Notes: generated from the letters alone by a model not told the origin. 22,844 nt of DNA from CAWKZT01 sp963854565 (GCA_963854565.1 CAWKZT010000016.1:1-22844), one strand, 5' to 3'. Shown: positions 1 through 6,710, counted from the stretch's first letter. Numbers and translations: made by a program.

Positions 1-498
1 GCCCACATGCGTATAGGGGAAATGGGCAACATCGAGCATGTTGTCGATCATGCGAGTCACCGAACAGTCCCAAACCTGCACTCCGGTGTTGAGACGGGTG
101 AAGGAAGGGTCGTCGTCGACACCGAGGTGGGGGATGGGCCTCGCTGGTTCGCCAGGACAGAACCACACTAAGCCATAGCACTCCTCGACGCTCAACGTAT
201 TGAGGTGAGCCGCCGGAGCGATTGCTGCTTCTGGTCCCGACGACGGAATCTCGACGCAGCGTCCCTCGTCGCCGAACACCCAACCGTGGTACGGGCATCG
301 CAGACAACCATCCTGCATCGTGCCATTTGAGAGTTTCGCTTCTCGGTGCGGACAGCGGTCTCGCGCCGCGATCAGTCCCTCGGGCCCACGCCAGATGACA
401 TACGGAACCGAAAGGATCTCGACCGCCAACGGGTCGGCGCCGACCTCGTCCACTGTCGCAACGGCGTACCAACAAGAATCAAGAGGCGAGTTGTTCAT
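1..498 (-). CDS. Rieske [2Fe-2S] ring-hydroxylating oxygenase, large subunit (partial, C-terminus beyond the left edge)
   Basis: The first 166 residues of a leftward gene that runs off the window. The Rieske cluster motif is complete: CPHR at residues 49-52 and CPYHGW at 68-73 supply the two Cys and two His ligands of the [2Fe-2S] centre. The last visible residues are DVAHFPYTH, in which D156, H159 and H164 fit the D-x2-H-x4-H part of the mononuclear iron site of Rieske non-heme oxygenases. Such enzymes use O2 and electrons from a reductase to hydroxylate or demethylate aromatic or heterocyclic substrates; the substrate is not readable here. The start ATG at 496-498 is preceded by an AGGA-type ribosome site about 10 nt upstream. 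It is divergent from the amidohydrolase starting at 556 with a 57 bp gap, so a shared control region is likely. Family call is firm; role is inference. Confidence 0.9.
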   Translation of the reverse strand, partial: MNNSPLDSCWYAVATVDEVGADPLAVEILSVPYVIWRGPEGLIAARDRCPHREAKLSNGTMQDGCLRCPYHGWVFGDEGRCVEIPSSGPEAAIAPAAHLNTLSVEECYGLVWFCPGEPARPIPHLGVDDDPSFTRLNTGVQVWDCSVTRMIDNMLDVAHFPYTHVG

Positions 499-555
499 CG
501 ATGGCCTATCCTTTGCATTGGACTGATGGTCTTACCATATCAATTAGGGGGAAAC

Positions 556-1944
556 GTGACCGAGAATATCGATCTGTTGATCAAGGGCTGGTACGTCGTC
601 ACGATGAACCAAACTCGCGACATCATTCACGATGGAGCCGTGGCCATTCGTGGAAACAAGATCGTTGCGGTCGGTAAGACCAGCGAACTCGAGGCGACCT
701 ACACCGCAGCCGAGACCATAGGTGGCGATCGCTTCGTCATCACCCCGGGAATGGTGAACACTCATATCCACATCACGGGCGAACCGCTCACGCGTGGCTA
801 CGTCCCCGACGACACGCCCTTCGTCGAGAATGTCTTCATGTGGTTGTGCCCGTTGTACGCAGTGCACACGGCCGCCGACGAGCGGCTGTCCGCCAAACTC
901 GCGGCGGTCGAGATGTTGAAGTCCGGCACGACCACGTTTCTGGAGGCGGGAACAATCCGATTCCTCGACGAGGTCATCGAAACGCTCGTCGATGTTGGGA
1001 TCAGGGGCAAGGTCGGCAAGTGGATCTGGGACCTTCCTCCCGAGCCCGATGTGTACAAGCAGAACACCGACGATGCGATCGGTAACCTCGAACGGCAACT
1101 CACCGAGTTCAAGTCGGTCGCCGGCGGTCGGATCGCGGCATCATCGATCCTTGTTGGGCACACAACCGCATCAGATCCGCTCTGGAGAGCAGCGCGATCG
1201 TTGGCCGACGATCACGGCACAGGGATGAGCTTCCATATGTCTCCTGCCATGCTCGACCCCGATGGCTTCATCGAGTCCTTCGGGCAACGGCCCATGATTC
1301 ACCTCGACGAATTGGGCATCCTGCAAGACGACGTCACGATCACGCATTGCGTGCATGTGGACGACCAGGAACTCGGCGTGATGACCAAGGCAGGAGTGTC
1401 GGTTGCGCATTGCCCGACCACGGCTCTGAAGGTCAGCTACGGCGTGACCCAGGTGGGCAAGATGCCCGAGATGATGCAGCAAGGCATCAACGTGAGCATC
1501 GGTACCGACGGCAACAACGCGTCGAACTATTCCGACATGATGCGCGCGACATACCTAGTGGCGGGCCTCTTCAAGGACGCCCGGCAAGACCCACAGATGT
1601 TCCCCGCCGAGATGGCCTATGAGATGGCGACAATCGGCGGCGCCAAGTCCATGGGCATGTCCGACCAGATCGGTTCGCTCGAAGTCGGTAAGAAGGCCGA
1701 CGTTGTCATGCACGACACCGATCGCCCCGAATGGCGTCCACTGCTCAACGTTATGAACCAGCTCGTTTGGTCGGCCGACGGTCGTGGCGTGCACACTGTG
1801 GTCGTCGATGGCCGCAAGGTTGTCGAAGCCGGCCGCATGCTCACGGTGGATGAAGACAAGCTGTGGGCTGATGCTCAGCAAGCTGGCGAGGCCATCACCG
1901 TGCGATCTGGACTTCCGGACAAATCGAAGTACCCGGTGCTGTGA
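556..1944 (+). CDS. Amidohydrolase, ATZ/TRZ (chlorohydrolase / deaminase) family, paralog 1
   Basis: A 462-residue metal-dependent hydrolase. The frame is open from 346, but GTG at 556 is chosen because AGGGGG lies just upstream and the protein then begins MTENIDLLIKG, matching the family's N-terminal beta-sandwich. Metal-site motifs appear in order: H70-x-H72 (after TPGMVNT), H227 (SFHMSP), H264 (THCVH) and D318 (GTDGN). Related enzymes deaminate or dechlorinate purine, pyrimidine or s-triazine compounds (SAH/MTA deaminase, AtzA, TrzN). Unusually, the glutamate of the HxxE motif after the third histidine is replaced by Pro230 (HMSP). A paralog lies tail to tail 2 bp downstream and a Rieske oxygenase is divergent upstream, suggesting a small catabolic or salvage locus. 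The substrate is unknown. Confidence 0.9.
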   Translation: MTENIDLLIKGWYVVTMNQTRDIIHDGAVAIRGNKIVAVGKTSELEATYTAAETIGGDRFVITPGMVNTHIHITGEPLTRGYVPDDTPFVENVFMWLCPLYAVHTAADERLSAKLAAVEMLKSGTTTFLEAGTIRFLDEVIETLVDVGIRGKVGKWIWDLPPEPDVYKQNTDDAIGNLERQLTEFKSVAGGRIAASSILVGHTTASDPLWRAARSLADDHGTGMSFHMSPAMLDPDGFIESFGQRPMIHLDELGILQDDVTITHCVHVDDQELGVMTKAGVSVAHCPTTALKVSYGVTQVGKMPEMMQQGINVSIGTDGNNASNYSDMMRATYLVAGLFKDARQDPQMFPAEMAYEMATIGGAKSMGMSDQIGSLEVGKKADVVMHDTDRPEWRPLLNVMNQLVWSADGRGVHTVVVDGRKVVEAGRMLTVDEDKLWADAQQAGEAITVRSGLPDKSKYPVL

Positions 1945-1946
1945 TC

Positions 1947-3326
1947 TCAGGAACCGACGATTGGCCAGCGCGAAGTTTGGGGTAATCCAGCGCGAGTTCG
2001 TAGCGACTGACCCGCTGCTGTCGCCTCATGGGCGAGGGCTTGCATGTCGGCTCCGAGCAGGACTGTGTCAGCGACGACCTGACGTCCAGCGACAAACACA
2101 TCACGAACCGACCGACCGTCAGAACCCCAGATCAGCTGAAGTACCGGATCGGGGCTGTTTGGAATCCACTCGAGGTTGGTGCGGTCGTGGACAACGACAT
2201 CGGCCTGCTTGCCGACTTCAAGGGAACCGACCAAATCGTCGATACCGAGGGCCTGGGCTCCCTTGATTGTGAGCAGCTCGAGCGCATCGTGGGCGCCGAA
2301 CACTGTGGGGTCGACGAGCGTGTCCTTCGCTAGTCCAGCGAAGAGTGCCGCCGTGCGTATTCCGTCGACTAGGTCGCCAGCGTTCTCGGCATCGCATCCA
2401 AGGGCGAGACGCCCGCCCTGTCGCCAAAGATCGATATGGCGAAACTCGCTGGTGATGCCTTGCCCAAGTCGAAGGTAGGCCCACGGACACGAGACCACCG
2501 CAACCCGCGTGCGAAGCGCGACTTCGAGTTCGGCGTCGTCTAGGTGTACTCCATGAGCAATGGTGATGTGCGGGCCGAGCGCACCGAGTGAATCGAGGTG
2601 GACCAGCGGTCGGGATCCGGTCCGATCGAGGTAGCTGACCGCGTCGCCGGTGGAAGGGGAGAGGTGGAAGGTCATCCCGACACCTTTTTCGCGGGCCAAC
2701 TCTGATGCGCCGACGACGAGCTCATCGGACATCAGATCATGGCCGACGAGACTCACCCACGCCGATACCAATGAGCGCTCGTCATCGGCCGGGTCTGCGA
2801 GGGTCAGCATCTGACGCTGACGGTCGAGCACCTCATCGACTGTGCCCGCAAACGGGCCGCCCTCAACGTCCCAGCCCCACGTGCCAATGGTCAGCCGCGC
2901 CCCGAGCGTGCGCGCGGCCATGGCAATACGTTCGGGATGCGCCACAGTGCCGGCTTCAAAGGTGGTTGTGATGCCGTTGCTAAGCGACTCCGCCAAGGTA
3001 AACGTCGCCGACAGCTCATCGTCGTCGCCGGTGTGCTGTTCGTGAATCGGGACAGACCACTTGAAGATCGCCTCGTCTGCCACGATGTTATCGGGGATCG
3101 ACGATTGATTCAGGCGGTCGCCGGTGAGGTGCTGGTGACCATTGATGTAGCCCGGCAGCACTAGGTCGGTGGCGTTACCGGAGATCGACGCGTCAGGATA
3201 TTTCGCGATGAGATCGGACCGACGGCCAACGGCGGAAATCGTCGCGCCATCGACGGCCACGGCCCCGTCATCGATGATTTCTCGAGTGGCGTTCATTGTC
3301 ACGACCGTGCCGCGAATTAGTTGCAT
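1947..3326 (-). CDS. Amidohydrolase, ATZ/TRZ family, paralog 2
   Basis: A 459-residue paralog of the convergent amidohydrolase gene, with the same overall layout (VVTMNxTRxII near the N-terminus, LEVGKxADVVxHD near the C-terminus). Metal ligands: H64-x-H66, H221 (TFHLSP), H258 (IAHGVH) and D312 (GCDAEN). As in the other copy, HxxE has become H-L-S-P, with Pro224 at the glutamate position. It also differs where the paralog has AHCP: here the sequence is VSCP. The start is not certain. The frame is open to a GTG at 3359, with ATGs at 3332 and 3326. I prefer 3326 (MQLIRGTVVTMN) because TACAGT lies 7 nt before it, the leaderless pattern seen at other genes here, and because no upstream start has a good Shine-Dalgarno. 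Likely an amidase or deaminase of an unknown, probably related substrate. Confidence 0.88.
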   Translation of the reverse strand: MQLIRGTVVTMNATREIIDDGAVAVDGATISAVGRRSDLIAKYPDASISGNATDLVLPGYINGHQHLTGDRLNQSSIPDNIVADEAIFKWSVPIHEQHTGDDDELSATFTLAESLSNGITTTFEAGTVAHPERIAMAARTLGARLTIGTWGWDVEGGPFAGTVDEVLDRQRQMLTLADPADDERSLVSAWVSLVGHDLMSDELVVGASELAREKGVGMTFHLSPSTGDAVSYLDRTGSRPLVHLDSLGALGPHITIAHGVHLDDAELEVALRTRVAVVSCPWAYLRLGQGITSEFRHIDLWRQGGRLALGCDAENAGDLVDGIRTAALFAGLAKDTLVDPTVFGAHDALELLTIKGAQALGIDDLVGSLEVGKQADVVVHDRTNLEWIPNSPDPVLQLIWGSDGRSVRDVFVAGRQVVADTVLLGADMQALAHEATAAGQSLRTRAGLPQTSRWPIVGS

Positions 3327-3333
3327 GCGCATC

Positions 3334-3339
3334 ACTGTA
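3334..3339 (-). promoter_or_regulatory. Probable -10 element, leaderless start of paralog 2 amidohydrolase
   Basis: TACAGT on the minus strand fits the actinobacterial -10 consensus TANNNT and ends 7 nt before the ATG at 3326, so transcription would begin at or next to the start codon. No convincing -35 is visible. This supports ATG 3326 over the upstream in-frame starts. Confidence 0.4.
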
Positions 3340-3399
3340 ATGGGTGCCGCCGCCCCCACTTTCGTTGGTTTTGGATACTTCGGTGTCCTACCCCCTCGT

Positions 3400-3405
3400 T
3401 ACGTT
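3400..3405 (+). promoter_or_regulatory. Probable -10 element, leaderless start of yraN
   Basis: TACGTT (TANNNT) ends 7 nt before the yraN ATG at 3413, and no Shine-Dalgarno is present. This predicts a transcript beginning at or within 1 nt of the ATG. It shares an intergenic stretch of under 90 bp with the divergent amidohydrolase. Confidence 0.4.
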
Positions 3406-3412
3406 CATTGCT

Positions 3413-3757
3413 ATGACGACGAGACAGCTACAACTGGGAGCCGACGGCGAAGACTTAGCGGCGCGATGGTATATAAACGCCGGATACCGAATCGTGGATC
3501 GCAACTGGCGTTGCCGCAATGGAGAGGTTGACCTTATTTTAGAGCGACCAGGAGAATTGATATTTTGCGAGGTCAAGACCCGATCTTCGCAACGGTACGG
3601 TCACCCCGTCGAAGCAGTCACTCCAATGAAGGCACGCAAGGTCCGTCAACTGGCTGCTGTGTGGATGGCCCACCACCCGGGCGGCGGCAGGACGGTGCGC
3701 TTCGATGTAGCAGGTGTGATCGGGGGCGAGGTCATCGTGGCACCGTCCGCGTTCTGA
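3413..3757 (+). CDS. yraN: YraN / UPF0102 family nuclease-like protein
   Basis: A 114-residue protein with the family hallmarks: an N-terminal G-x-x-GE-x-x-A segment (LGADGEDLAARWY), then RNGEVDLI, then FCEVKTRSS. The E-D-ExK spacing is that of the PD-(D/E)xK nuclease fold, although the cellular function of YraN proteins is not settled. Length is typical. The frame is open further upstream to 3344, but ATG 3413 gives the family N-terminus and lies 7 nt after a TANNNT hexamer. In M. tuberculosis yraN sits next to the comM homolog. Here 3.5 kb of other genes separates them, so this looks like a conserved neighbourhood that has been interrupted. Confidence 0.9.
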   Translation: MTTRQLQLGADGEDLAARWYINAGYRIVDRNWRCRNGEVDLILERPGELIFCEVKTRSSQRYGHPVEAVTPMKARKVRQLAAVWMAHHPGGGRTVRFDVAGVIGGEVIVAPSAF

Positions 3758-3783
3758 ACAACGAGCTAGGTACGTGGGTGGGA

Positions 3784-3828
3784 CCTAAAGCCACTGGTAT
3801 TGGCTCTGGCTTCCGGTAGTGGATTAGG
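3784..3828. repeat. Interrupted inverted repeat upstream of crotonase gene 1
   Basis: CCTAA and CCACT on the left arm pair with AGTGG and TTAGG on the right arm, giving 10 base pairs with a small asymmetric bulge and a loop of about 22 nt. The right arm overlaps TAGGGT (3825-3830), a possible -10 for the gene starting at 3864. It could be an operator, or a stem after yraN; there is no T-run, so an intrinsic terminator is unlikely. Confidence 0.35.
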
Positions 3829-3863
3829 GTCGCACCAGTCACCGAACGAAGGTTGTGCTTGCT

Positions 3864-4652
3864 ATGGAACTTGAAACAATGACCTACCGTGTTGAGGCCG
3901 GTGTAGCCCATGTGCGGTTCGATCCACCGGTCGGCGTCCCGGTCGTTAATCCCGCATTTGCCCAAGAACTCTTGCAGGTCATGGTCACCATCGAGTTCGA
4001 CGATCAGGTCAAAGCCGTATCAGTCACCGCGGCAGGAAAAGTGTTCTGTGCCGGAGGAGACCTTGGCTTCTTCAGCGGGCAAGGTGACAATTTGCCCAAT
4101 GCCACGGCCCGGATGATTGTGGATTTGCACTCTGCCCTCAACAAAATGAACCGAATTGCCAAGCCATTTGTTGCCGGGATACGCGGCACCGCAGGAGGGG
4201 CCGGACTATCGATGGTGGGCGCGTTCGATCTGGTCATCAGTGGCAAGTCCACCAAATACATGATGGCCTACACCAAGGCCGGCCTCACGCCCGACGGCAC
4301 CTCAAGCTACTTTATTGCACGCCACATAGGGCTCCGTCGCATGCTCGATCTCACGCTTACGAATCGGATGCTCACCGCAGACGAAGCCGAGCAGTGGGGC
4401 CTCGTCAACCGGGTTGTCGAAGACGAAATCGTCGACTCAGCGACAGCGGCGTTAGCCCAACAGCTTGCCGACGGACCAGCTTGGGCAACAGGGATGGCAA
4501 AGCGCGTAATCTACAACGGCATCGATTCCGAGCTTGAAGCGGCGGGCGAATTTGAGGGAACCCACATCACCGCGGCGATGAGGCGATCTGACGGTGTCGA
4601 GGGGATTGCCGCATTCGTCGAGAAGCGGGCCGCGAACTTCACCGGCAACTGA
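3864..4652 (+). CDS. Enoyl-CoA hydratase/isomerase (crotonase) family protein 1
   Basis: A 262-residue crotonase-fold protein. The acyl-CoA oxyanion-hole segments are present: FCAGGDL at about 61-67 and RGTAGGAGLS at about 107-116. The two glutamates of classical enoyl-CoA hydratase are absent; by my alignment to rat ECH (E144, E164) they correspond to Ser116 and Tyr136. An aspartate, D144 in LTPDGTSS, lies where PaaG-type isomerases carry their acid (recalled from family knowledge, not aligned by tool). An isomerase or other crotonase activity is therefore more likely than simple hydration. The ATG at 3864 is preferred over the GTG at 3855 because CGAAGG lies 11 nt upstream of the ATG, while the GTG would be only 2 nt from it. 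It ends LTNRMLTADEAEQWGLVNRVV plus a usual C-terminal helical domain. Confidence 0.88.
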   Translation: MELETMTYRVEAGVAHVRFDPPVGVPVVNPAFAQELLQVMVTIEFDDQVKAVSVTAAGKVFCAGGDLGFFSGQGDNLPNATARMIVDLHSALNKMNRIAKPFVAGIRGTAGGAGLSMVGAFDLVISGKSTKYMMAYTKAGLTPDGTSSYFIARHIGLRRMLDLTLTNRMLTADEAEQWGLVNRVVEDEIVDSATAALAQQLADGPAWATGMAKRVIYNGIDSELEAAGEFEGTHITAAMRRSDGVEGIAAFVEKRAANFTGN

Positions 4653-4675
4653 GCGGGGGATACTCCTACGTCCAC

Positions 4676-4681
4676 TACGGT
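4676..4681 (+). promoter_or_regulatory. Probable -10 element, leaderless start of the DUF3152 gene
   Basis: TACGGT (TANNNT), preceded by CAC, ends exactly 6 nt before the GTG at 4688. No Shine-Dalgarno is visible. This helps to fix the GTG start. Confidence 0.4.
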
Positions 4682-4687
4682 TGCGCC

Positions 4688-5512
4688 GTGAAGAATCGAA
4701 TTCCGCCCTGGGCGGTGGTAATTTTGGCCCCAACCATATTTGTGGCCACGCTTTTCTTTTTTGGTTCCGAAACAAGTGAAGAGTTAAGTGCCGGCGATCT
4801 GGCTGTTCAAAACTCCGACGCCAATGCCCAGGTCACGGCCGGGCAAACGACATCGCCTTCGACCGTGCCCACGCCAATGCCAAATCCGACGGCGACAGAC
4901 GTCCCCACCGCGACGCCGGTTCCGGTACCGACCAAGGTTCCAACTCCGCTCGGCGGAACTGACTGTGCCACGGGCGAAGTCGACGCTCCAACGGGGGAGC
5001 TGACCCTGATCCAAGCCACAACCGAAGTAATCGGATCCGGCGCAATCAAGACCTTCACCGTAGAGATCGAGGCCGGCCTCGCCATCGATCACGACTGTTT
5101 CGTCGACGAGTTCGAACGAATTTTGTTTGACGAACGAAGTTGGGTTGGTTCCGGCGAAGTCGCATGGCAGCAGGTAGCCGCCGACGGCGATTTCCGAATC
5201 ATCTTGGCGTCGCCATCAACGACCGACAAACTTTGTTTGCCGTGGAACACCTTGGGTATATATTCTTGCGCCGTCGAACAGTTACGATCGGTGTGGAATG
5301 TGGAACGGTGGCGCAATGGAGCCAGCGACTTCGATTCAATCGAGGAATACCGCATCTACTTGGTGAACCACGAAATTGGTCACATTCTGCGTCACGAGCA
5401 CGTCGCGTGTCTAAACGCCGGGGCAGCTGCACCGGTAATGATGCAGCAAACCAAAAGTACTGGTGCCTGTGTTGCTAACGGTTGGCCGCTTGCCGACGGC
5501 ACCGAAGGCTAG
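4688..5512 (+). CDS. DUF3152-type secreted metzincin-like protein
   Basis: A 274-residue protein with one N-terminal membrane segment (about residues 8-25, WAVVILAPTIFVATLFFF), a Thr/Pro-rich low-complexity linker (about 55-90) and a C-terminal globular domain. That domain carries HEIGHILRHEH: H228, E229 and H232 form HExxH, and H238 sits at the third-His position of metzincins (HExxHxxxxxH). Met251/Met252 in PVMMQQ resemble the Met-turn. Four or more cysteines (for example in DCFVDE, LCLPW, YSCAVE and GACVAN) suggest disulfides, as expected outside the cell. The layout matches actinobacterial DUF3152 proteins, which are annotated as cell-surface and putatively proteolytic; activity is unproven. 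The gene starts with GTG and appears monocistronic. Confidence 0.82.
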   Translation: MKNRIPPWAVVILAPTIFVATLFFFGSETSEELSAGDLAVQNSDANAQVTAGQTTSPSTVPTPMPNPTATDVPTATPVPVPTKVPTPLGGTDCATGEVDAPTGELTLIQATTEVIGSGAIKTFTVEIEAGLAIDHDCFVDEFERILFDERSWVGSGEVAWQQVAADGDFRIILASPSTTDKLCLPWNTLGIYSCAVEQLRSVWNVERWRNGASDFDSIEEYRIYLVNHEIGHILRHEHVACLNAGAAAPVMMQQTKSTGACVANGWPLADGTEG

Positions 5513-5591
5513 ACCAGCCGCAAGGTGGATCGACAGATCTACATGTTCGAGAAGAACGGTGGTGAGGAATCGAACCCGACGGGAATGCTGC

Positions 5592-5801
5592 TCAGCGGCG
5601 CGGTCGGCGAGTTTTGCGGTTGACCCAGCAACCCCGATGCCAATGACGGCGAAGGTCGGCGGCTTCGTACGGCACGGCAACCATATGGCCCATGCCCTTG
5701 GGAATGTCACGATTGCAACCCGGACAAATGTAGGTCTTGGTGGCCTGATAGGGCTGGATAAATCGTGTCTCGACGTTGTCTTCGTGCCAAAAGTCAGTCA
5801 T
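5592..5801 (-). CDS. Small zinc-ribbon-like protein (hypothetical)
   Basis: A 69-residue basic protein. It contains C26-P-G-C29 and, after a short strand region, RRHWHRGCW with H53, H55 and C58, so a CxxC...HxxC zinc site is likely. The C-terminus is Arg-rich (NRKTRRPRR). Small proteins of this CPGC...HWHxxCW form occur widely in Actinobacteria, often labelled hypothetical or misnamed ATP/GTP-binding; no function is established. Its ATG lies 3 nt after the stop of a 36-codon membrane-peptide gene and it has no good ribosome site of its own, so translational coupling is likely. The long reading frame opposite it is treated as a shadow. Confidence 0.72.
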   Translation of the reverse strand: MTDFWHEDNVETRFIQPYQATKTYICPGCNRDIPKGMGHMVAVPYEAADLRRHWHRGCWVNRKTRRPRR

Positions 5802-5804
5802 GAC

Positions 5805-5915
5805 TCAGCCGAACGCAGCCCAGATCAGTAACGCCAGAAACATGAGCACACCGATGCCTACATACCAGTAGTCGAATGGTGTACGGCGGTGCTTTCGGGT
5901 GGGGTCTAGTCCCAT
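5805..5915 (-). CDS. 36-residue single-pass membrane peptide (hypothetical)
   Basis: A short reading frame that gene finders may miss. The N-terminus is basic and cytoplasm-like (MGLDPTRKHRRTPFDYW) and is followed by one hydrophobic helix at about residues 18-35 (VGIGVLMFLALLIWAAF), ending in Gly. The composition is that of a real small membrane protein, not a random frame: positive residues, then an aromatic belt, then an unbroken hydrophobic stretch, then stop. It sits directly upstream of the zinc-ribbon gene (gap GTC) and is divergent from crotonase gene 2 with only 21 bp between the two start codons. No Shine-Dalgarno is visible, so a leaderless or near-leaderless mRNA is likely. Function unknown. 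Confidence 0.65.
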   Translation of the reverse strand: MGLDPTRKHRRTPFDYWYVGIGVLMFLALLIWAAFG

Positions 5916-5923
5916 AGATTTAG

Positions 5924-5929
5924 TAGTCT
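5924..5929 (+). promoter_or_regulatory. Probable -10 element, leaderless start of crotonase gene 2
   Basis: TAGTCT (TANNNT) ends 7 nt before the ATG at 5937. There is no ribosome site, and the divergent peptide gene starts only 21 bp away, so both genes must initiate transcription within or across each other's coding start. Confidence 0.4.
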
Positions 5930-5936
5930 GCCACGT

Positions 5937-6710
5937 ATGGAAGATCTTCAGCTTGGCGTCGACGAGGCAATTGCAACATTGACGCTCAATCGTCCCAAAA
6001 CAAAGAATGCGATCACCAACGAAATGTGGGTAGGCCTTACGGAAGCATTTGCCGCCGTCGAGTCCAATCCGCAGGTGCGCGTGTTAATTATTACTGGTGC
6101 CAACGGCGAATTTTGCTCGGGTGCCGATGTTGGCCAGACCGGCGAGCGTCAACAAGTCAGCGGGATGGCCCGCATGATTCCGGTGAACGATGCAGCACTG
6201 GCACTACACAATCTCTCCAAACCCACTATTGCGAAGGTCGATGGAATTGCCGCTGGTGCGGGAATGAACTTGGCGTTGGGTTGCGATCTAGTTGTGGCAA
6301 GCGACCGATCCAGGTTTAGCGAAATCTTTGCGCGGCGGGCGCTCTCTGTTGACTTCGGCGGGACCTGGTTGTTGCCTCGTTTGATCGGACTCCACAAAGC
6401 CAAGGAGTTGGCATTGTTCGCCGATGTCTTGTCCGCAGACGAAGTAGCTGAGCTAGGACTGGTAAATCGCATTGTTCCTGCCGCTGAACTGGATTCGTTT
6501 GTCGACCAATGGGCCACACGGCTTGCTAGTGGGCCGCCGATTGCGCTGGCGTCGACCAAGCGCATGCTCAACGACGGACTGGATGCATCTTTTGCGGGGG
6601 CACTTACCGCGGAGGCTCGGTCCCAGGCGCTAAATTTCACCACCGACGACGTGCGTGAAGCAGGCTTGGCCTGGCTCGAGAAGCGCGACGCAAAATTTTC
6701 GGGGTCATGA
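5937..6710 (+). CDS. Enoyl-CoA hydratase/isomerase (crotonase) family protein 2
   Basis: A 257-residue crotonase-fold protein. NRPKTKNAI at 18-26, FCSGADV at 59-65 and DGIAAGAGMNLALGCD at 102-117 provide the CoA-binding and oxyanion-hole elements. The positions of the two classical hydratase glutamates are Asn111 and Phe131 by my alignment, so normal hydration chemistry is doubtful. D139 in LSVDFGGTWLLPR matches the acid of PaaG-type isomerases (2-(1,2-epoxy-1,2-dihydrophenyl)acetyl-CoA isomerase), so a PaaG-like isomerase is a fair guess, unproven. It is distinct from the other crotonase at 3864, not a recent tandem copy. Its stop overlaps the ATG of a cytochrome c lipoprotein gene (ATGA), indicating coupled translation. 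Confidence 0.88.
   Translation: MEDLQLGVDEAIATLTLNRPKTKNAITNEMWVGLTEAFAAVESNPQVRVLIITGANGEFCSGADVGQTGERQQVSGMARMIPVNDAALALHNLSKPTIAKVDGIAAGAGMNLALGCDLVVASDRSRFSEIFARRALSVDFGGTWLLPRLIGLHKAKELALFADVLSADEVAELGLVNRIVPAAELDSFVDQWATRLASGPPIALASTKRMLNDGLDASFAGALTAEARSQALNFTTDDVREAGLAWLEKRDAKFSGS

Noticed and set aside
346..555. Upstream extension of the first amidohydrolase to an ATG at 346
   Set aside because: It overlaps the Rieske oxygenase gene on the other strand, has no family similarity, and a GTG with a strong ribosome site at 556 gives the expected N-terminus.
4807..5085. Minus-strand frames opposite the Thr/Pro linker of the DUF3152 gene
   Set aside because: Low-complexity antisense of the linker without start context or motif.
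5559..5578. T-arm-like GGGTTCGATTCC sequence on the minus strand, suggesting a tRNA
   Set aside because: The T-stem pairs poorly, and I found no matching 5' acceptor strand, D-arm or anticodon arm within 90 nt.
6149..6643. 164-codon minus-strand frame opposite crotonase gene 2
   Set aside because: Antisense to a gene with clear crotonase motifs; Ser/Ala-rich composition typical of shadow frames.
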